NCBI GenBank assembly: GCA_025526935.1
Contig: JAHLKD010000018.1
Location: 544,231 to 608,230 of the forward strand
Origin: Cladochytrium replicatum
Lineage: Eukaryota; Chytridiomycota; Chytridiomycetes; Cladochytriales; Cladochytriaceae
Direction: 5' to 3'
DNA: 64,000 nt
The notes under the pieces are model-generated. The model was not told where the DNA came from, made no database searches, and saw nothing but the letters and a program-made list of their open reading frames with translations. Position numbers and translations under genes: made by a program. Below, piece after piece: positions 10,380 through 20,840 of the stretch (the stretch's first letter is position 1; each line of letters opens with the position of its first letter).

Positions 10380-12395
10380 TTTGTGAAAATATCCGCAACC
10401 ATATCTGTTGTGGAGACATGCTTGATTTGGACTAACTTCCTTTGATACATTGAGTAACGACCTTTTCTCGAGCATCTGAGTGTTTGGTACGTCGATTGTT
10501 AGTCATATTGTTTGCGATTGCCTCAGTGGACTTATTGTCCTGATACATGACTAGAGGTCTTGGTGATTTAACACAGAAAGCATCTAACATTAGACTAATC
10601 CATGCCATTTCTCTGGTCAATTTGTCAAGTGCAATCGGTTCCGCTTCTGATAAGACATAATCCATGCCATTTCTCTGGTCAATTTGTCAAGTGCAATCGG
10701 TTCCGCTTCTGATAAGACATAATCCATGCCATTTCTCTGGTCAATTTGTCAAGTGCAATCGGTTCCGCTTCTGATAAGACATAATCCATGCCATTTCTCT
10801 GGTCAATTTGTTAAGTGCAAGCAGTTCAGCTCTTGAAGAAGATAGCGTAATAATCTGTTGTGTAGTTGATTGCCACCTAATTGCTGCTTTTGGGAACATT
10901 ACAACCTAACCAGTTCGTGAGTACCTTGATGGATCGTTTGCAAAATCTGCATCACCGTATCCTTGTGGTAGGAACTGTTGTTCGTAATTTCATCTGATGA
11001 GTCTACCCATTCATACATTCTGTCTTGTCGAGTACTTGGTTTGGGTATAATGGTTCACATATAACACAATCCTTAATCCCATCTACCAAGAATATACCTG
11101 TAGATTCTATTCAATGCATGTTTATACACATTTGAGGTTGAACCTGATGCTGTGCGAGAATGTTTACTGCATATTATCGATAGATCTAGTCTAGTCTTCC
11201 TTGCTAGGTTCGAGACTTTCATTGGTTTCGAACAATATTGAGTTGCGGATGAAGTGGAACAATATTTAGCTGCGGCTTCATCAGTGAGTAGCAGTGAATT
11301 GTCATCTCTTCTATTTTCATCTCTTCTGTAAGATCTCAAGGACATTCCAGATGGTTGGTGCGCAATGGTGTGCTTTGGCAGATTCAAGGGAGGGAGGACC
11401 GTGCTTCCTGATCTCGGAGTTAAGATTCCCTTCAAGAGTGGTGACATTCTTTTCATCAGATCATGCGCCCTTGAACATATGCTGGAAAAGTGGGGAACTA
11501 GAACAGGCAAATTCCGTGTGTGCCTTGTATTCTTGGTGTCAGTACCATGTAAAGTCCACTGCCCAAGAAGTAACCTTCTTCCGTTTCTACTACTTCCATT
11601 TTCAGTATCCATTTGGCCTTGTGATCACTTCATACAGTAAAAGATGAATTCAAATCATCCTTAAAAATCCTACATCGAGATGGATCCGGTGTAACGAGTA
11701 GAATTCTATGAGCTGTGGTATGTTGCTTCTGATAACTCCTTGATTGAACAAATATTTCGCTCCGCTAATCCATTCCGTTCCTTCACATGTGCTGGTGAGG
11801 GTTGAAGTGCCATGGATGGTACGTTTTCAGCACAATATCCACCAAGCTCATTGGTGATAGATTCTCCAAAATCCATTTGAAGTTCCATGACAGTGTCATC
11901 AGTTGCCTTTTGATCTTTGCGATATGTCGAATAATGCAATCTGTTGTGTCAGACTTCCTCGAGAGGAAGCAGATAAAGATGAAAGATGTGTACTCATTGA
12001 TGATAATCACCCCGTATGGTCTTCCTCGTTCCAAAGCAACAGCATCTAAACAGAGGCGATAATTCCTCCTTGGAGCTTGTGATTATGAACCGTAAACAGG
12101 TTCTTGTACCATCTTTGTCTTGTTGCATAGGATCCAATCTTCAAGAACAGAACTGTGTACAATCAACAGCCTCATCATTGATCTTTGGCATCTTAATCCC
12201 AAGCATGCAACGCTTACAAAGAATTGCACTTAAGTACATATGACCAAACAGCCGATGTAGCTCTGCGCATTTGTGTACTGTCATAAGTGAAGGGTTGCTT
12301 GAACCTTCCTTTGCTGGGATAGAAGAATACAAGTCAAATGTATTCTCGAATCTTTGAGTGTTGCTGGAGCTGGACTTACATTCAAAGGTCCATAC
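10380..12395 (-). pseudogene. Copia pol relic (integrase, RT, RNase H)
   Basis: Minus-strand pieces in several frames. The pre-integrase segment reads AELHRLFGHMYLSAI (12.2 kb). The integrase has LQPSPAHVKERNGLAERN, carrying the catalytic Glu (11.8 kb). RNase H pieces read LTREMAWISLMLDAF and QDNKSTEAIANNMTNNRRTK (10.6 kb), and the C-terminal tail resembles ADIFTKPL (10.4 kb). Stops and frameshifts are frequent, and a 62-bp tandem duplication breaks RNase H. Nonfunctional. Confidence 0.8.
10596..10843. repeat. 62-bp tandem repeat, about four units
   Basis: Units start at 10596, 10658 and 10720 and are essentially identical (taatccatgccatttctctg...). A fourth, diverging unit follows from 10782. 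The repeated sequence is the copia RNase H region. As 62 is not a multiple of three, each added unit shifts the frame. Confidence 0.9.
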
Positions 12396-12400
12396 TTGTT

Positions 12401-13990
12401 AAGGTTCGGCGGGTCCGGGTCGGGTCCGGGTTTCAGTGGCGACCCGCATCAAACCCTTTGTGTCGGGTCGTGTTTGTCCAGGGACCCGCTGGGTCACTGA
12501 CGGGTACAAAGGGAATACCCGGACCCGAAGTGGTTGAAACCTGTACCCGACCCTGACCCGCCGGGTTTTTGCTGCCCAGGAGAGGATTGATTGAACTTTG
12601 AGTTAGACCACCGATATTTACATGAACACTTTGTGTCTGTGTGGACAGTGTGTTATTTAGAAACACTATCGTAAAAAGAAACAAAACTCCACTGAACAAT
12701 GACAAGTTGATAGGTGGAACAGCCCAAATCAGCTTCTGTATCTGGTTCATATCGTCAGAGTCCGACGATATGCTTATTAGGCCGCCTGTTGATGTTGGCG
12801 CCGCAGGTGCTGCAGCTTCTGAATGACCAGCCTGTCGCTTCAGAGCAGCAAGCTCTCCCTCCAGGGCGGTCACACGTGATTTCCATTGTGAAATCTCCTG
12901 GGAAGTTGCCTGCTTCTCCCTCTCCATTGCAGCGGTGATCTCCCTGAATCTTGCTAGCTCTTTTTTCGCACCGTGCTGAATCAACGCACCCGCCCTGCCC
13001 AATTCATCAGTGAGAGCCTTCTCTCGCACTTCTGCTGCGATGCGGGTCCTTCTCTCGTTCATTGCCGTCTCTTGAAGATCTTTTGTCATGTTCAACAGTC
13101 GTTCTGACTGTTTGAGGACATGTTTTGTCCTTTAACGGTCCTCATCTGCTCGTTTGATGGTCGCTTGGAACTCGTCAACCTTTGCAGTGACAGGCATTCC
13201 TCTGTAAATGCCGTACTTGTGTCCCTGCCACCTGTAAAAGTCCAGAAATGTTGTTTCGTTCTGAAAGGAAGAGCTTTTCAAGCACTCCATACAATAGGCG
13301 TTTGCTGCTGTTATGAACTCCGTTCGTCCACTGCATTCATCGTGAATTTCATTCAGGGCTTGACAAACTAGCTTGCTGTCAGAGTTAAGTCAGTTGATCA
13401 ACCCTTGAAGAACAAATCTTGGGCCGCATTCATCACGATTTGTTTGACAGTTGCTGATGAAGTCCTCCAAGTCGTAGCTGTGGCTGCTTGCTTTGAATTT
13501 TCGATACCAAAGTCGTATGTCTGAAGCAGGACAGAGTCCGTCGATGAGCAAATAGTCAGCATCCCCTTTAGTACCACGTCGCGCCGGTTTCTTTGAAGGA
13601 GCTGTCGATTTGACATCTGTCGATTTGACATCAAGGCCAACTTCTGCTTCTTCCACTTCAGAACCCGATCCCAGAGATGTTTCAGGTGCAGTCACTAGTT
13701 CTGCACTTGATTCTCTTTCAGATGATGGTCTGGATTGTTTTAAAGCTCGCTTCTTTGTAGTTCGAGGCATGGTGTTTGTACTGTTTGTCGTGGGAAGATA
13801 CAGGCCTGGTGTTCTTAGCCGGAATGTTACAGGAATGTATGTTATAATACTTCCCTGACACTATAGTTTTCTAACCGATCTGAAAATAATAATAAGCTAG
13901 GGAAGAAACTGGCTAGTATATAGAGAGGTTAGCTGTACTTGATAGAGATCACTGAAGTACCGTCAATGAGTTGAGAAAGTGTCCAGGTGG
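12401..13990 (-). mobile_element. hAT-like element, left inverted copy (deleted)
   Basis: On the minus strand this copy begins with the family end sequence (ggacactttctcaactcattg, at 13985-13965) and carries the orphan gene. It finishes in a GGGTC-rich segment ending GCCGAACCTT (12401). It is near-identical to the right copy (17195-19516) over most of its length, in opposite orientation. It lacks about 620 bp, from just after the STGGLISI codons to DSDDMNQIQ. Its outer terminal repeat is missing at the left junction with the copia relic, so no target-site duplication can be read. Confidence 0.75.
12433..13770 (-). pseudogene. Orphan coiled-coil/membrane gene, left copy
   Basis: Minus strand, start ATG at 13770 (MPRTTKKRALKQSRPSS). 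It is identical to the right copy through VLQGLI, where a TGA (13390-13392) stops the frame. The coiled-coil half is open again from about 13095 (MTKDLQETAMNERRTRIA) to 12433. It ends with a hydrophobic segment (LSLFSGVLFLFTIVFL) that looks like a single membrane helix, then a tail read from the GGGTC-rich DNA. The central domain is deleted. I do not recognise the family. Confidence 0.6.
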
Positions 13991-13994
13991 TAAG

Positions 13995-14140
13995 GATCGG
14001 TGGGTTTTAGGGTCTTTCGGGTCTGGGTCCGGGTCCATTGACCAAATGTACCCGACCCGAGTGCTGGGTTTTCATGGAAAATTTTCGGGTCGGATCCGGG
14101 TCGGGTATCGGGTCCAGTAGGAAAACCCTTCTCGGGTCAA
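13995..14140. repeat. GGGTC-rich segment
   Basis: Dense GGGTC/GACCC motifs on both strands (gggtctgggtccgggtcc, gtacccgacccgagtg). It resembles the ends of the flanking elements at 12404-12570 and 19235-19400. Subterminal arrays of short G-rich motifs are typical of hAT elements as transposase binding sites. Whether this one is active is unknown. Confidence 0.6.
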
Positions 14141-14200
14141 AAATCAGATCTGAGTAAAACCTGATGTGATAGGGAAGCTAAAACGAAGCTATTGTTCTTT

Positions 14201-14500
14201 CTGTCCACGCGGACACTTTCCAAGAAGACGCAATATAAGTTTTGTATGTATCAAACAATTTGCATCACAACAGACATCGAGGCATGTATTTTCTGTCCAC
14301 CCGGACACTTTCTCAACTCATTGACGGTACTTCAGTGATCTCTATCAAGTACAACTAACCTCTCTATCAATGTTACTAGCAATAAGATTCTGTCCACCTG
14401 GACACTTTCCAAGAAGTCACAACGGAAGTTCTGTAACAAACAATTTCTACCACGACAGACCTCGAGAGCTGTGCTTTCTGTGCACCTGGACACTTAGAGT
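14201..14500 (+). repeat. CTGTCCACnnGGACA repeats spaced about 92 bp
   Basis: Near-palindromic units start at 14201, 14293, 14390 and 14478, with spacings of 92, 97 and 88 bp. The DNA after the first and third units is homologous (aagaagacgcaatataag versus aagaagtcacaacggaag). The second unit is the terminal-repeat type. The array sits directly upstream of the transposase ATG at 14531, so it may be both promoter and transposase-binding region. Confidence 0.75.
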
Positions 14501-14530
14501 CGGTAACGTTCCAGCCACACCACAGCAAAA

Positions 14531-16964
14531 ATGGACACCGCCTTTGTTAAACTAAAGCGTAAGGCAGCGTCCGACGCAAGCCAAAGACTGGTGGACAGTC
14601 ATCCGCTTGACACACAGAAGCAAAGTCTGCCAGCCCCCCAAATTTCAGAGGCGTCCAGCGAGGGGAACAGCATGCAGGACAAACGCAGACGTGTATCAGG
14701 ACACGGTGGCAACAACAGCGCTCGAGAGCCAAGCTCCACATCTTCTTCCAATGACTCCAGCGAGTTGGGCCTGGCTTCTCAGCGTGCACCAGAGCTTCCT
14801 GCCGACGTTAGTTTTGCTGACTCTTCAGTGCGACAGGAGCCTGCAGCTGGATCAGTTCAACCATCAATGCTTTCATCAGACGCAGATGTTGATAGCATGT
14901 CGGACTGTAGAGTTGTCGAGGCGGCATAGCGAAGGATTACTATAAGGTTGATAATGGTCTGAGAACATGTTTGGTTGCGAAATGCAAGTGGAGCCAGAAG
15001 GTCGATAAGACGGGATCAACAAAAAACTTCCTCCGGCATCTGAAAAACCACCATGGAAGTATTGCCAGGTCGCTTGGACTGTTGGACATCGTCCCCAAGG
15101 GACAACAGACATTGAATTTCGGTTTGCAGGAGAAGGAGCAAAACTTTGTGTTCAATCCAGACGTAGCGTGGCGGTCGATTTTGGACTGGATTGCTGCAGA
15201 CAATCAGGCTTTTACTGTTGTGGAGAACGAGTTCTTTGTCAGCATGCTGAAGACTTTTCAGCCAAACTATACACCAAAGACGGCAAAAGCAGTGAAGCAA
15301 AAGGAGATGGATCTTTACGATAGGCAGAAGGAGCTCGTTAAAGGTCTGATTGTTGGTTCGCCTTCAAAAGTATCAATAACAGCTGACTGTTGGACATCAA
15401 AGAACCAGATTTCTTTTCTTGGAATTACTGCCCACTTCATCACGAAAGAATGGGAGCCGCAGGACTTGCTGCTGCAGATGATTCCGATGGTTGGAAAGCA
15501 TGAAGGCGTCGCCATGGCTAGTCAGCTTGTCAAGTGTCTGGATGAATTTGGCATGCTATCGGGTGAACGCTTATTGTGCATTACAACCGACAACGGTTCA
15601 AACAACTTTACCATGAGTGCTAAGCTGGAGACGCTCTTGGAAGATAGGGATATTGCGTGGTCTGCAGAAACTCAACACATGCGGTGTATGGCACACATTA
15701 TCAATCTTGCAGCAAAGGATTTTATCGATACATTCGCGCCCGCAGGGGACACAGTCGCAAATGACGATAACTCCGGCGTTAATGTCATAAACCTTCTTCG
15801 ACGGCTAGTCAGAGGAATCCGGTCTTCCCCAAAACGACGAAGCTCATTTATTGATTCGTGCCGATTTGTGAAACTGGTTCCTCTATTACCAATTATCGAT
15901 GTGACAACTCGCTGGAATAGCACGTTCTATATGGTCAAACGAGCCTTACAGCTACGAGAGGCAATGGACAAAATATGCTGGATTGAAGATTCTTTGAAAG
16001 ATTGGTCAATAAATCCAAAGCGATGGGAGGTCCTACAGAAGATCCGGGATGGTTTGAGTGTTTTCGAGGTTTATCAAAGGCAATCGAGGGGTCTAGATAT
16101 CCAACACTTCCGCTTGTTATTCCATTTTACAACGATCTTATCGATCAACTGGAGGACCTAGAGGAGGCAGAATTGGATGAAACTTTCACCAAAGCATTTC
16201 GAAATGCACTAGATAAGCTGAGAATATATTACTCAATCGCTAAGAGCCCGTGTTTAGCAGTTGCTACGGTACTCGATCCTCGTTTTAAGGATCAATATTA
16301 TCGATTTTCAAAGGCTTGGGAGAAAGATGTAGGAAGGGATCAGGTCACCCTAGTGCGGAAAGTCTGGGAGGAATCGTATAAGTCACGGAAAATCAAGAAC
16401 AGTGGTGCCGATGTTTTTGGAAACACGCCAGAACGTTGACACGATTCGAGCGGAGCTTCCGGTGATAGACAGAAAAAAACGGACGCTGAACGCTTGAGAG
16501 CCATTAGATCCGTTTTCATCTGGCAAGAAGAGATTCCTGAGGAAAAAGATGAGCTGGATCGCTATCTTGGCGATCAGGTACTCCGCGGTATTGATTCTGA
16601 TGGGAAGCCAATCAATATTATGGACTGGTGGAAGACCGTTGGAAGTGTGAACTTTCCAGCCCTAAGCCAGATGGCAATGGACTATTTAGGAATACCAGCA
16701 ACAAGCGCTCCAGTCGAACGAAAGTTTTCAGCCGGGGTTGATTTGGTACCTGCAACTCCCAACCGCCTTGCTCCAAGAACAATAAATGCGTTGATGTGCC
16801 GTCATGACTGGTTACATCAATTGAGTGCTGAAGAACCGTTCAAAAATGATTCCCTAGATTCAAAAAGTGATGTTAGTGAGGATTTTGCAAAGGTGCATAA
16901 TTTTGGCGAGGATTTTGATGTGGTATTAGAGTTGGAAGCAACTGATGATAACCCACTCTTTTAA
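14531..16964 (+). pseudogene. hAT transposase, BED finger, frameshifted
   Basis: Starts at ATG 14531 with a Ser-rich N-terminal region. A BED zinc finger follows at 14960-15060 (LVAKCKWSQKVDKTGSTKNF, LRHLKNHH). The catalytic core includes SITADCWTSKNQISFLGITA and CITTDNGSNNFTMSAKLETL. Then come AVATVLDPRFKDQYY and the C-terminal dimerisation region (NFPALSQMAMDYLGIPATSA, PVERKFS, ending near RHDWLHQL). Frames change near 14918, 16065 and 16440, and each change joins two good pieces of the same protein. It encodes a cut-and-paste transposase family member but is not functional as it stands. Confidence 0.85.
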
Positions 16965-17194
16965 ATATAAATTGTTGTTTAGACTGTTGATCTGTTGAAG
17001 TACCGTCCAGGAGTTGAGAAAGCGACCGCCTGGACAGAATCCTATTGCGAGTAGTATTTGTAGAGAGGTTGGTTGTACTTGATCGAGATCAGTGAAGTAT
17101 CAGTGAAGTACCATCAATGAGTTGAGAAAGTGTCCGGGTGGGCAGAAATCTGGGAGACTGAGTGTCACTGTGTCTGTCTGGGTAGAATAGGATT

Positions 17195-19516
17195 CTGTCC
17201 CCCCGGACACTTTCTCAACTCATTAACGGTACTTCAGTGATCTCTATCAAGTACAGCTAACCTCTCTATCAATAATACTAGCCAGTTTCTTCCCTAGCTT
17301 ATTATTATTTTCAGATCGGGTAGAAAACTATAGTGTCAGGGAAGTATTATAACATACATTCCTGTAACATTCCGGCTAAGAACACCAGGCCTGTATCTTC
17401 CCACGACAAACAGTACAAACACCATGCCTCGAACTACAAAGAAGCGAGCTTTAAAACAATCCAGACCATCATCTGAAAGAGAATCAAGTGCAGAACTAGT
17501 GACTGCACCTGAAACATCTCTGGGATCGGGTTCTGAAGTGGAAGAAGCAGAAGTTGGCCTTGATGTCAAATCGACAGATGTCAAATCGACAGCTCCTTCA
17601 AAGAAACCGGCGCGACGTGGTACTAAAGGGGATGCTGACTATTTGCTCATCGACGGACTCTGTCCTGCTTCAGACATACGACTTTGGTATCGAAAATTCA
17701 AAGCAAGCAGCCACAGCTACGACTTGGAGGACTTCATCAGCAACTGCCAAACAAATCGTGATGAATGCGGCCCAAGATTTGTTCTTCAAGGGTTGATCGA
17801 CCGACTTAACTCTGACAGCAAGCTAGTTTGTCAAGCCCTGAATGAAATTCACGATGAATGCAGTGGACGAACGGAGTTCATAACAGCAGCAAACGCCTAT
17901 TGTATGGAGTGCTTGAAAAGCTCTTCCTTTCAGAACGAAACAACATTTCTGGACTTTTACAGGTGGCAGGGACACAAGTACGGCATTTACAGAGGAATGC
18001 CTGTCACTGCAAAGGTTGACGAGTTCCAAGCGACCATCAAACGAGCAGATGAGGACCGTGAAAGGACAAAACAGGTCCTCAAACAGTCAGAACGACTGTT
18101 GAACATGACAAAAGATCTTGAAGAGACGGCAATGAACGAGAGAAGGACCCGCATCGCAGCAGAAGTGCGAGAGAAGGCTCTCATTGATGAATTGGGCAGG
18201 GCGGGTGCATTGATTCAGCACGGCGAGCACGAAGAGCTAGCAAGATTCAGTGAGATCACCGCTGCAATGGAAAGGGGAAGCAGGCAACTTCCCAGGAGAT
18301 TTCACAATGGAAATCACGTGTGACCGCCCTGGAGGGAGAGCTTGCTGCTCTGAAACGACAGGCTGGTCATTCAGAAGCTGCAGCACGTGCGGCGCCAACA
18401 TCAACAGGCGGCCTAATAAGCATAACGTCGGCTATCAAGGGGATTGGTAGAATTCTGAAGGTACATCGAACCAGTTCTCCAACAAGTTCCCTTGCATTGC
18501 TTAGCCTGCAGCAGCACCGTCATACGGCTATCCTTTTGGTGAAAGAGGTCATCCAGGATATCTGCTTCCAGATGCATAAGATCAATGAGGTTATTTATGA
18601 CCTTAAATTGCTGTCTCTTTCACCATCAATCAAGTACGTCAACGTTAACTACAAAGTCCTCTCCCGAAATGGGTTCTTACAGCCAATATTTGTTGAATCA
18701 GACGACTGCTCAAGCCGAATATCAACTTCAAGTAGCAGTGGTCGGAGCAGCCTTACTCTTCTTAGGGTGCACATTTTGCTCGGAAACTGGATACGGCACA
18801 ATAATTCGCTAAGTACGTCTGCCACTATCTATCGCATGTTCAGGGCATTAGTGGATGCATATCCTTCTAAGTGGCTAAGGTTCTGGACGGCATACATTGG
18901 GCATCTTTCGTCCATAACGCTCCCTGAGGTGGATTGGAAACCTTGGAAGACAGGTTTAGCCAAGGATTTCATGCTTTCAAATGACGACATTGATCGGTTC
19001 ATCAGGACTGGGTTGGCAAAGGATGTAACCAGTGGTGGATGGGACTCTGACGATATGAACCAGATACAGAAGCTGATTTGGGCTGTTCCACCTATCAACT
19101 TGTGATTGTTCAGTGGAGTTTTGTTTCTTTTTTTACGATAGTGTTTCTAAATAACACACTGTCCACACAGACACAAAGTGTTCATGTAAATATCGGTGGT
19201 CTAACTCAAAGTTCAATCAATCCTCTCCTGGGCAGCAAAAACCCGACGGGTCAGGGTCGGGTACAGGTTTCAACCACTTCGGGTCCAGGTATTCCCTTTG
19301 TACCCGTCAGTGACCTGGTGGGTCCCCAGACAAACACGACCCGACCCAAAGGGTTTAATGCGGGTCGCCACTGAAACCCGGACCCGACCTGGATCAGCCG
19401 AACCTTACCAGGTGGACAGAATCCAATTGCTAGTAGTATTTGTAGAGAGGTTAGCTGTACCTGATAGAAATTACTGAATTACCGTTAATAAGTTGAGAAA
19501 GTGTCCGGGTGGACAG
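17195..19516 (+). mobile_element. hAT-like element carrying orphan gene, right copy
   Basis: Begins CTGTCCCCCCGGACACTTTC (17195) and ends with the inverted form, AGTGTCCGGGTGGACAG (to 19516). Both ends match the terminal repeats of the adjacent transposase-bearing element. Inside are the orphan gene (17424-19105 and beyond) and a GGGTC-rich subterminal region (19235-19400). It has no transposase. It is therefore probably a non-autonomous relative, mobilised by the hAT transposase, that carries a protein-coding gene. Confidence 0.7.
17424..19105 (+). pseudogene. Orphan coiled-coil/membrane gene, best copy
   Basis: ATG at 17424. Order: a basic/Ser-rich N-terminus, a conserved-looking block with cysteines (SNCQTNRDECGPRF, NAYCMECLKSSSF, FYRWQGHKYGIYRG), and a Glu/Arg/Lys coiled coil (about residues 205-330). 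Then comes a helical region (HILLGNWIRHNNSL, RFWTAYIGHLSSITLPEVDW) and a C-terminal hydrophobic helix. Two lesions show against the other copies. A one-base deletion near 18272 (aaaggggaag for aaagggagaag) shifts the frame. A TCA-to-TGA change at 19103-19105 cuts off the membrane helix. I recognise no family or catalytic motif. The coiled coil plus anchor suggests a membrane-tethered protein, as inference only. Confidence 0.65.
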
Positions 19517-19529
19517 AATCGTTGATTGT

Positions 19530-20110
19530 TTCGCATGATGTGTGCTGTATAGTCTATCTTTGCCTTTAATGCCTTAATCACCCCTACATTGGTGTGATCA
19601 GCGATTTGATCAGTACAAATTATTGAGGAGAGATTTGATCAGTACAAAGTATCGAGGAGGGGTGCTTAACAGCAGTGTCTCTAACCTTCGAGTTGGGAAT
19701 TGATTGATTGTCTGAATCAGAATCAAAGTCCATGTCGTCTGAGCTCTTTGCCTTGGCAGCACTGCCATTGGGCTTCTGAGCCTAGAGTTTTCGCCTTTGA
19801 TGGACAAGGTACACTTTGGCTGAATGTGACCTTTCTGTCCACAGAAGGTACAAATGATGTTCTTATGGTCACCAGTTTTAGTCCGTGATGGCTTTGACTG
19901 TGATCCTGAACCACTCTTCTTCTCCTTTCCACCAAGCACGTTCTTCTGTATGAGGTTTTGGTGCATCCGAATGAAGGACACAGGGATCCATCAGATCGAC
20001 ACCAGCTTTCACGAGACTTCATTAATATATAGTTAAGCTTTAACAGATTTAGCCGGATTTTGATCCTATTTAGGATCTTCTTCAATATTAGATGGGTCTT
20101 GTGCTGGGCC
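19530..20110 (-). pseudogene. Copia Gag relic with zinc knuckle
   Basis: Minus strand. It encodes CTFCGQKGHIQPKC, a CX2CX4HX4C knuckle, near 19860-19820. A basic/Ser stretch precedes it (KKSGSGSQSKPSRTKTG). Frames shift on both sides. It belongs to the old copia element whose pol lies at 10.4-12.4 kb. Confidence 0.75.
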
Positions 20111-20345
20111 AATAGGTTGTTGTTCGTTGTTTAAATTAATATCTTGATCTTTAGTGATCTTATTAAATAAGATATGATTCTACCAAAATAAAGTAAAGAT
20201 ACCAAGTAGATAATTAATCGAATTGTAAAGGTTATAAAATAACCTATTCTATATCGAAGCTGGTGGCATTCGCCATATTTGGTAACAACATAAAAGACAT
20301 GTAAGTACACGTTTTCCATCATAAATACATATTACTCTTCCCGAT

Positions 20346-20840
20346 TAAAGAAGGAATTATCAGAAGCAATGTTGCTACAATCTGGACTTCCTCGCAATAT
20401 CCAATTCAGTAAGTTTTCAATCCTCTATGCCGAGACAGTCAATAAAAGGGTAGTTTGTAAACAGAATAAAAATGTACCCTTTGTTGCATATTTTGGCAAG
20501 ATTATGGATATGGCATCTATCCACTCCTTCGGACATTAGTATCCATCAAAATACCCAAATCCGAACAGGTGCATCGGAAAACGGAAGACCACTTGAAACT
20601 TGGTACTTTCCTAGGCTATGTTGGAGATGATCTTATGATCAAGATTGTTCTAAATTTCAGAACAAACCAAATATGGGGATACAAGCATGTTAAGTTTCAT
20701 GAGGGTGTGTTTATTGGCCTCAACCAAAACATGATTGAAGCACTATTTAGTCAAAGTAATATTTACTTATTGGGCAATGGGAACAGTAGTTTAGTAATCA
20801 AGCCATACTGCTATGTAAGAGTATGCAACAATGATTGAAT
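20346..20840 (+). pseudogene. Copia integrase fragment, opposite orientation
   Basis: Plus strand: LLQSGLPRNIQFSKFSILYA, then VPFVAYFGKIMDMASIHSFG with a stop, then LGTFLGYVGDDLMIKIVLNF and KFHEGVFIGL. This is the C-terminal part of a copia integrase. It abuts the LTR remnant of the minus-strand element at 20345, so it is separate debris. Confidence 0.75.

Larger units (their letters stand above)
14201..17145 (+). mobile_element. hAT transposon with decayed transposase
   Basis: The left side carries CTGTCCAC-C/G-CGGACACTTTC repeats from 14201. The right side ends in the inverted form (gagttgagaaagtgtccggg, then tgggcag at 17145). The sequence ctcaactcattgacggtact and about 60 further bp are shared in inverted orientation at both ends, which makes a long terminal inverted repeat. 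The coding region between them encodes a BED-finger hAT transposase. No clean 8-bp target duplication was found, because the neighbouring elements abut directly. Confidence 0.7.
9989..20345 (-). mobile_element. Old copia element split by a hAT-like block
   Basis: Reading on the minus strand there is an LTR remnant at 20280-20345, Gag with a zinc knuckle (about 20110-19530), then the 12401-19516 hAT-like insertion block. After it follow the pre-integrase and integrase (12395-11700), reverse transcriptase (11640-11000), RNase H (10850-10385), a polypurine-like tract (gggaaggtg, 10230-10222) and the 3' LTR (10221-9989). Order and orientation agree on both sides of the insertion, so this was one element. 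The 66-bp overlap between the two LTR pieces is clear but diverged, so the element is old. All coding frames are broken. Confidence 0.75.

Noticed and set aside
10596-10843. Tandem repeats as a CRISPR array
   Set aside because: The units are contiguous without spacers and lie inside a decayed copia gene in a eukaryotic genome.
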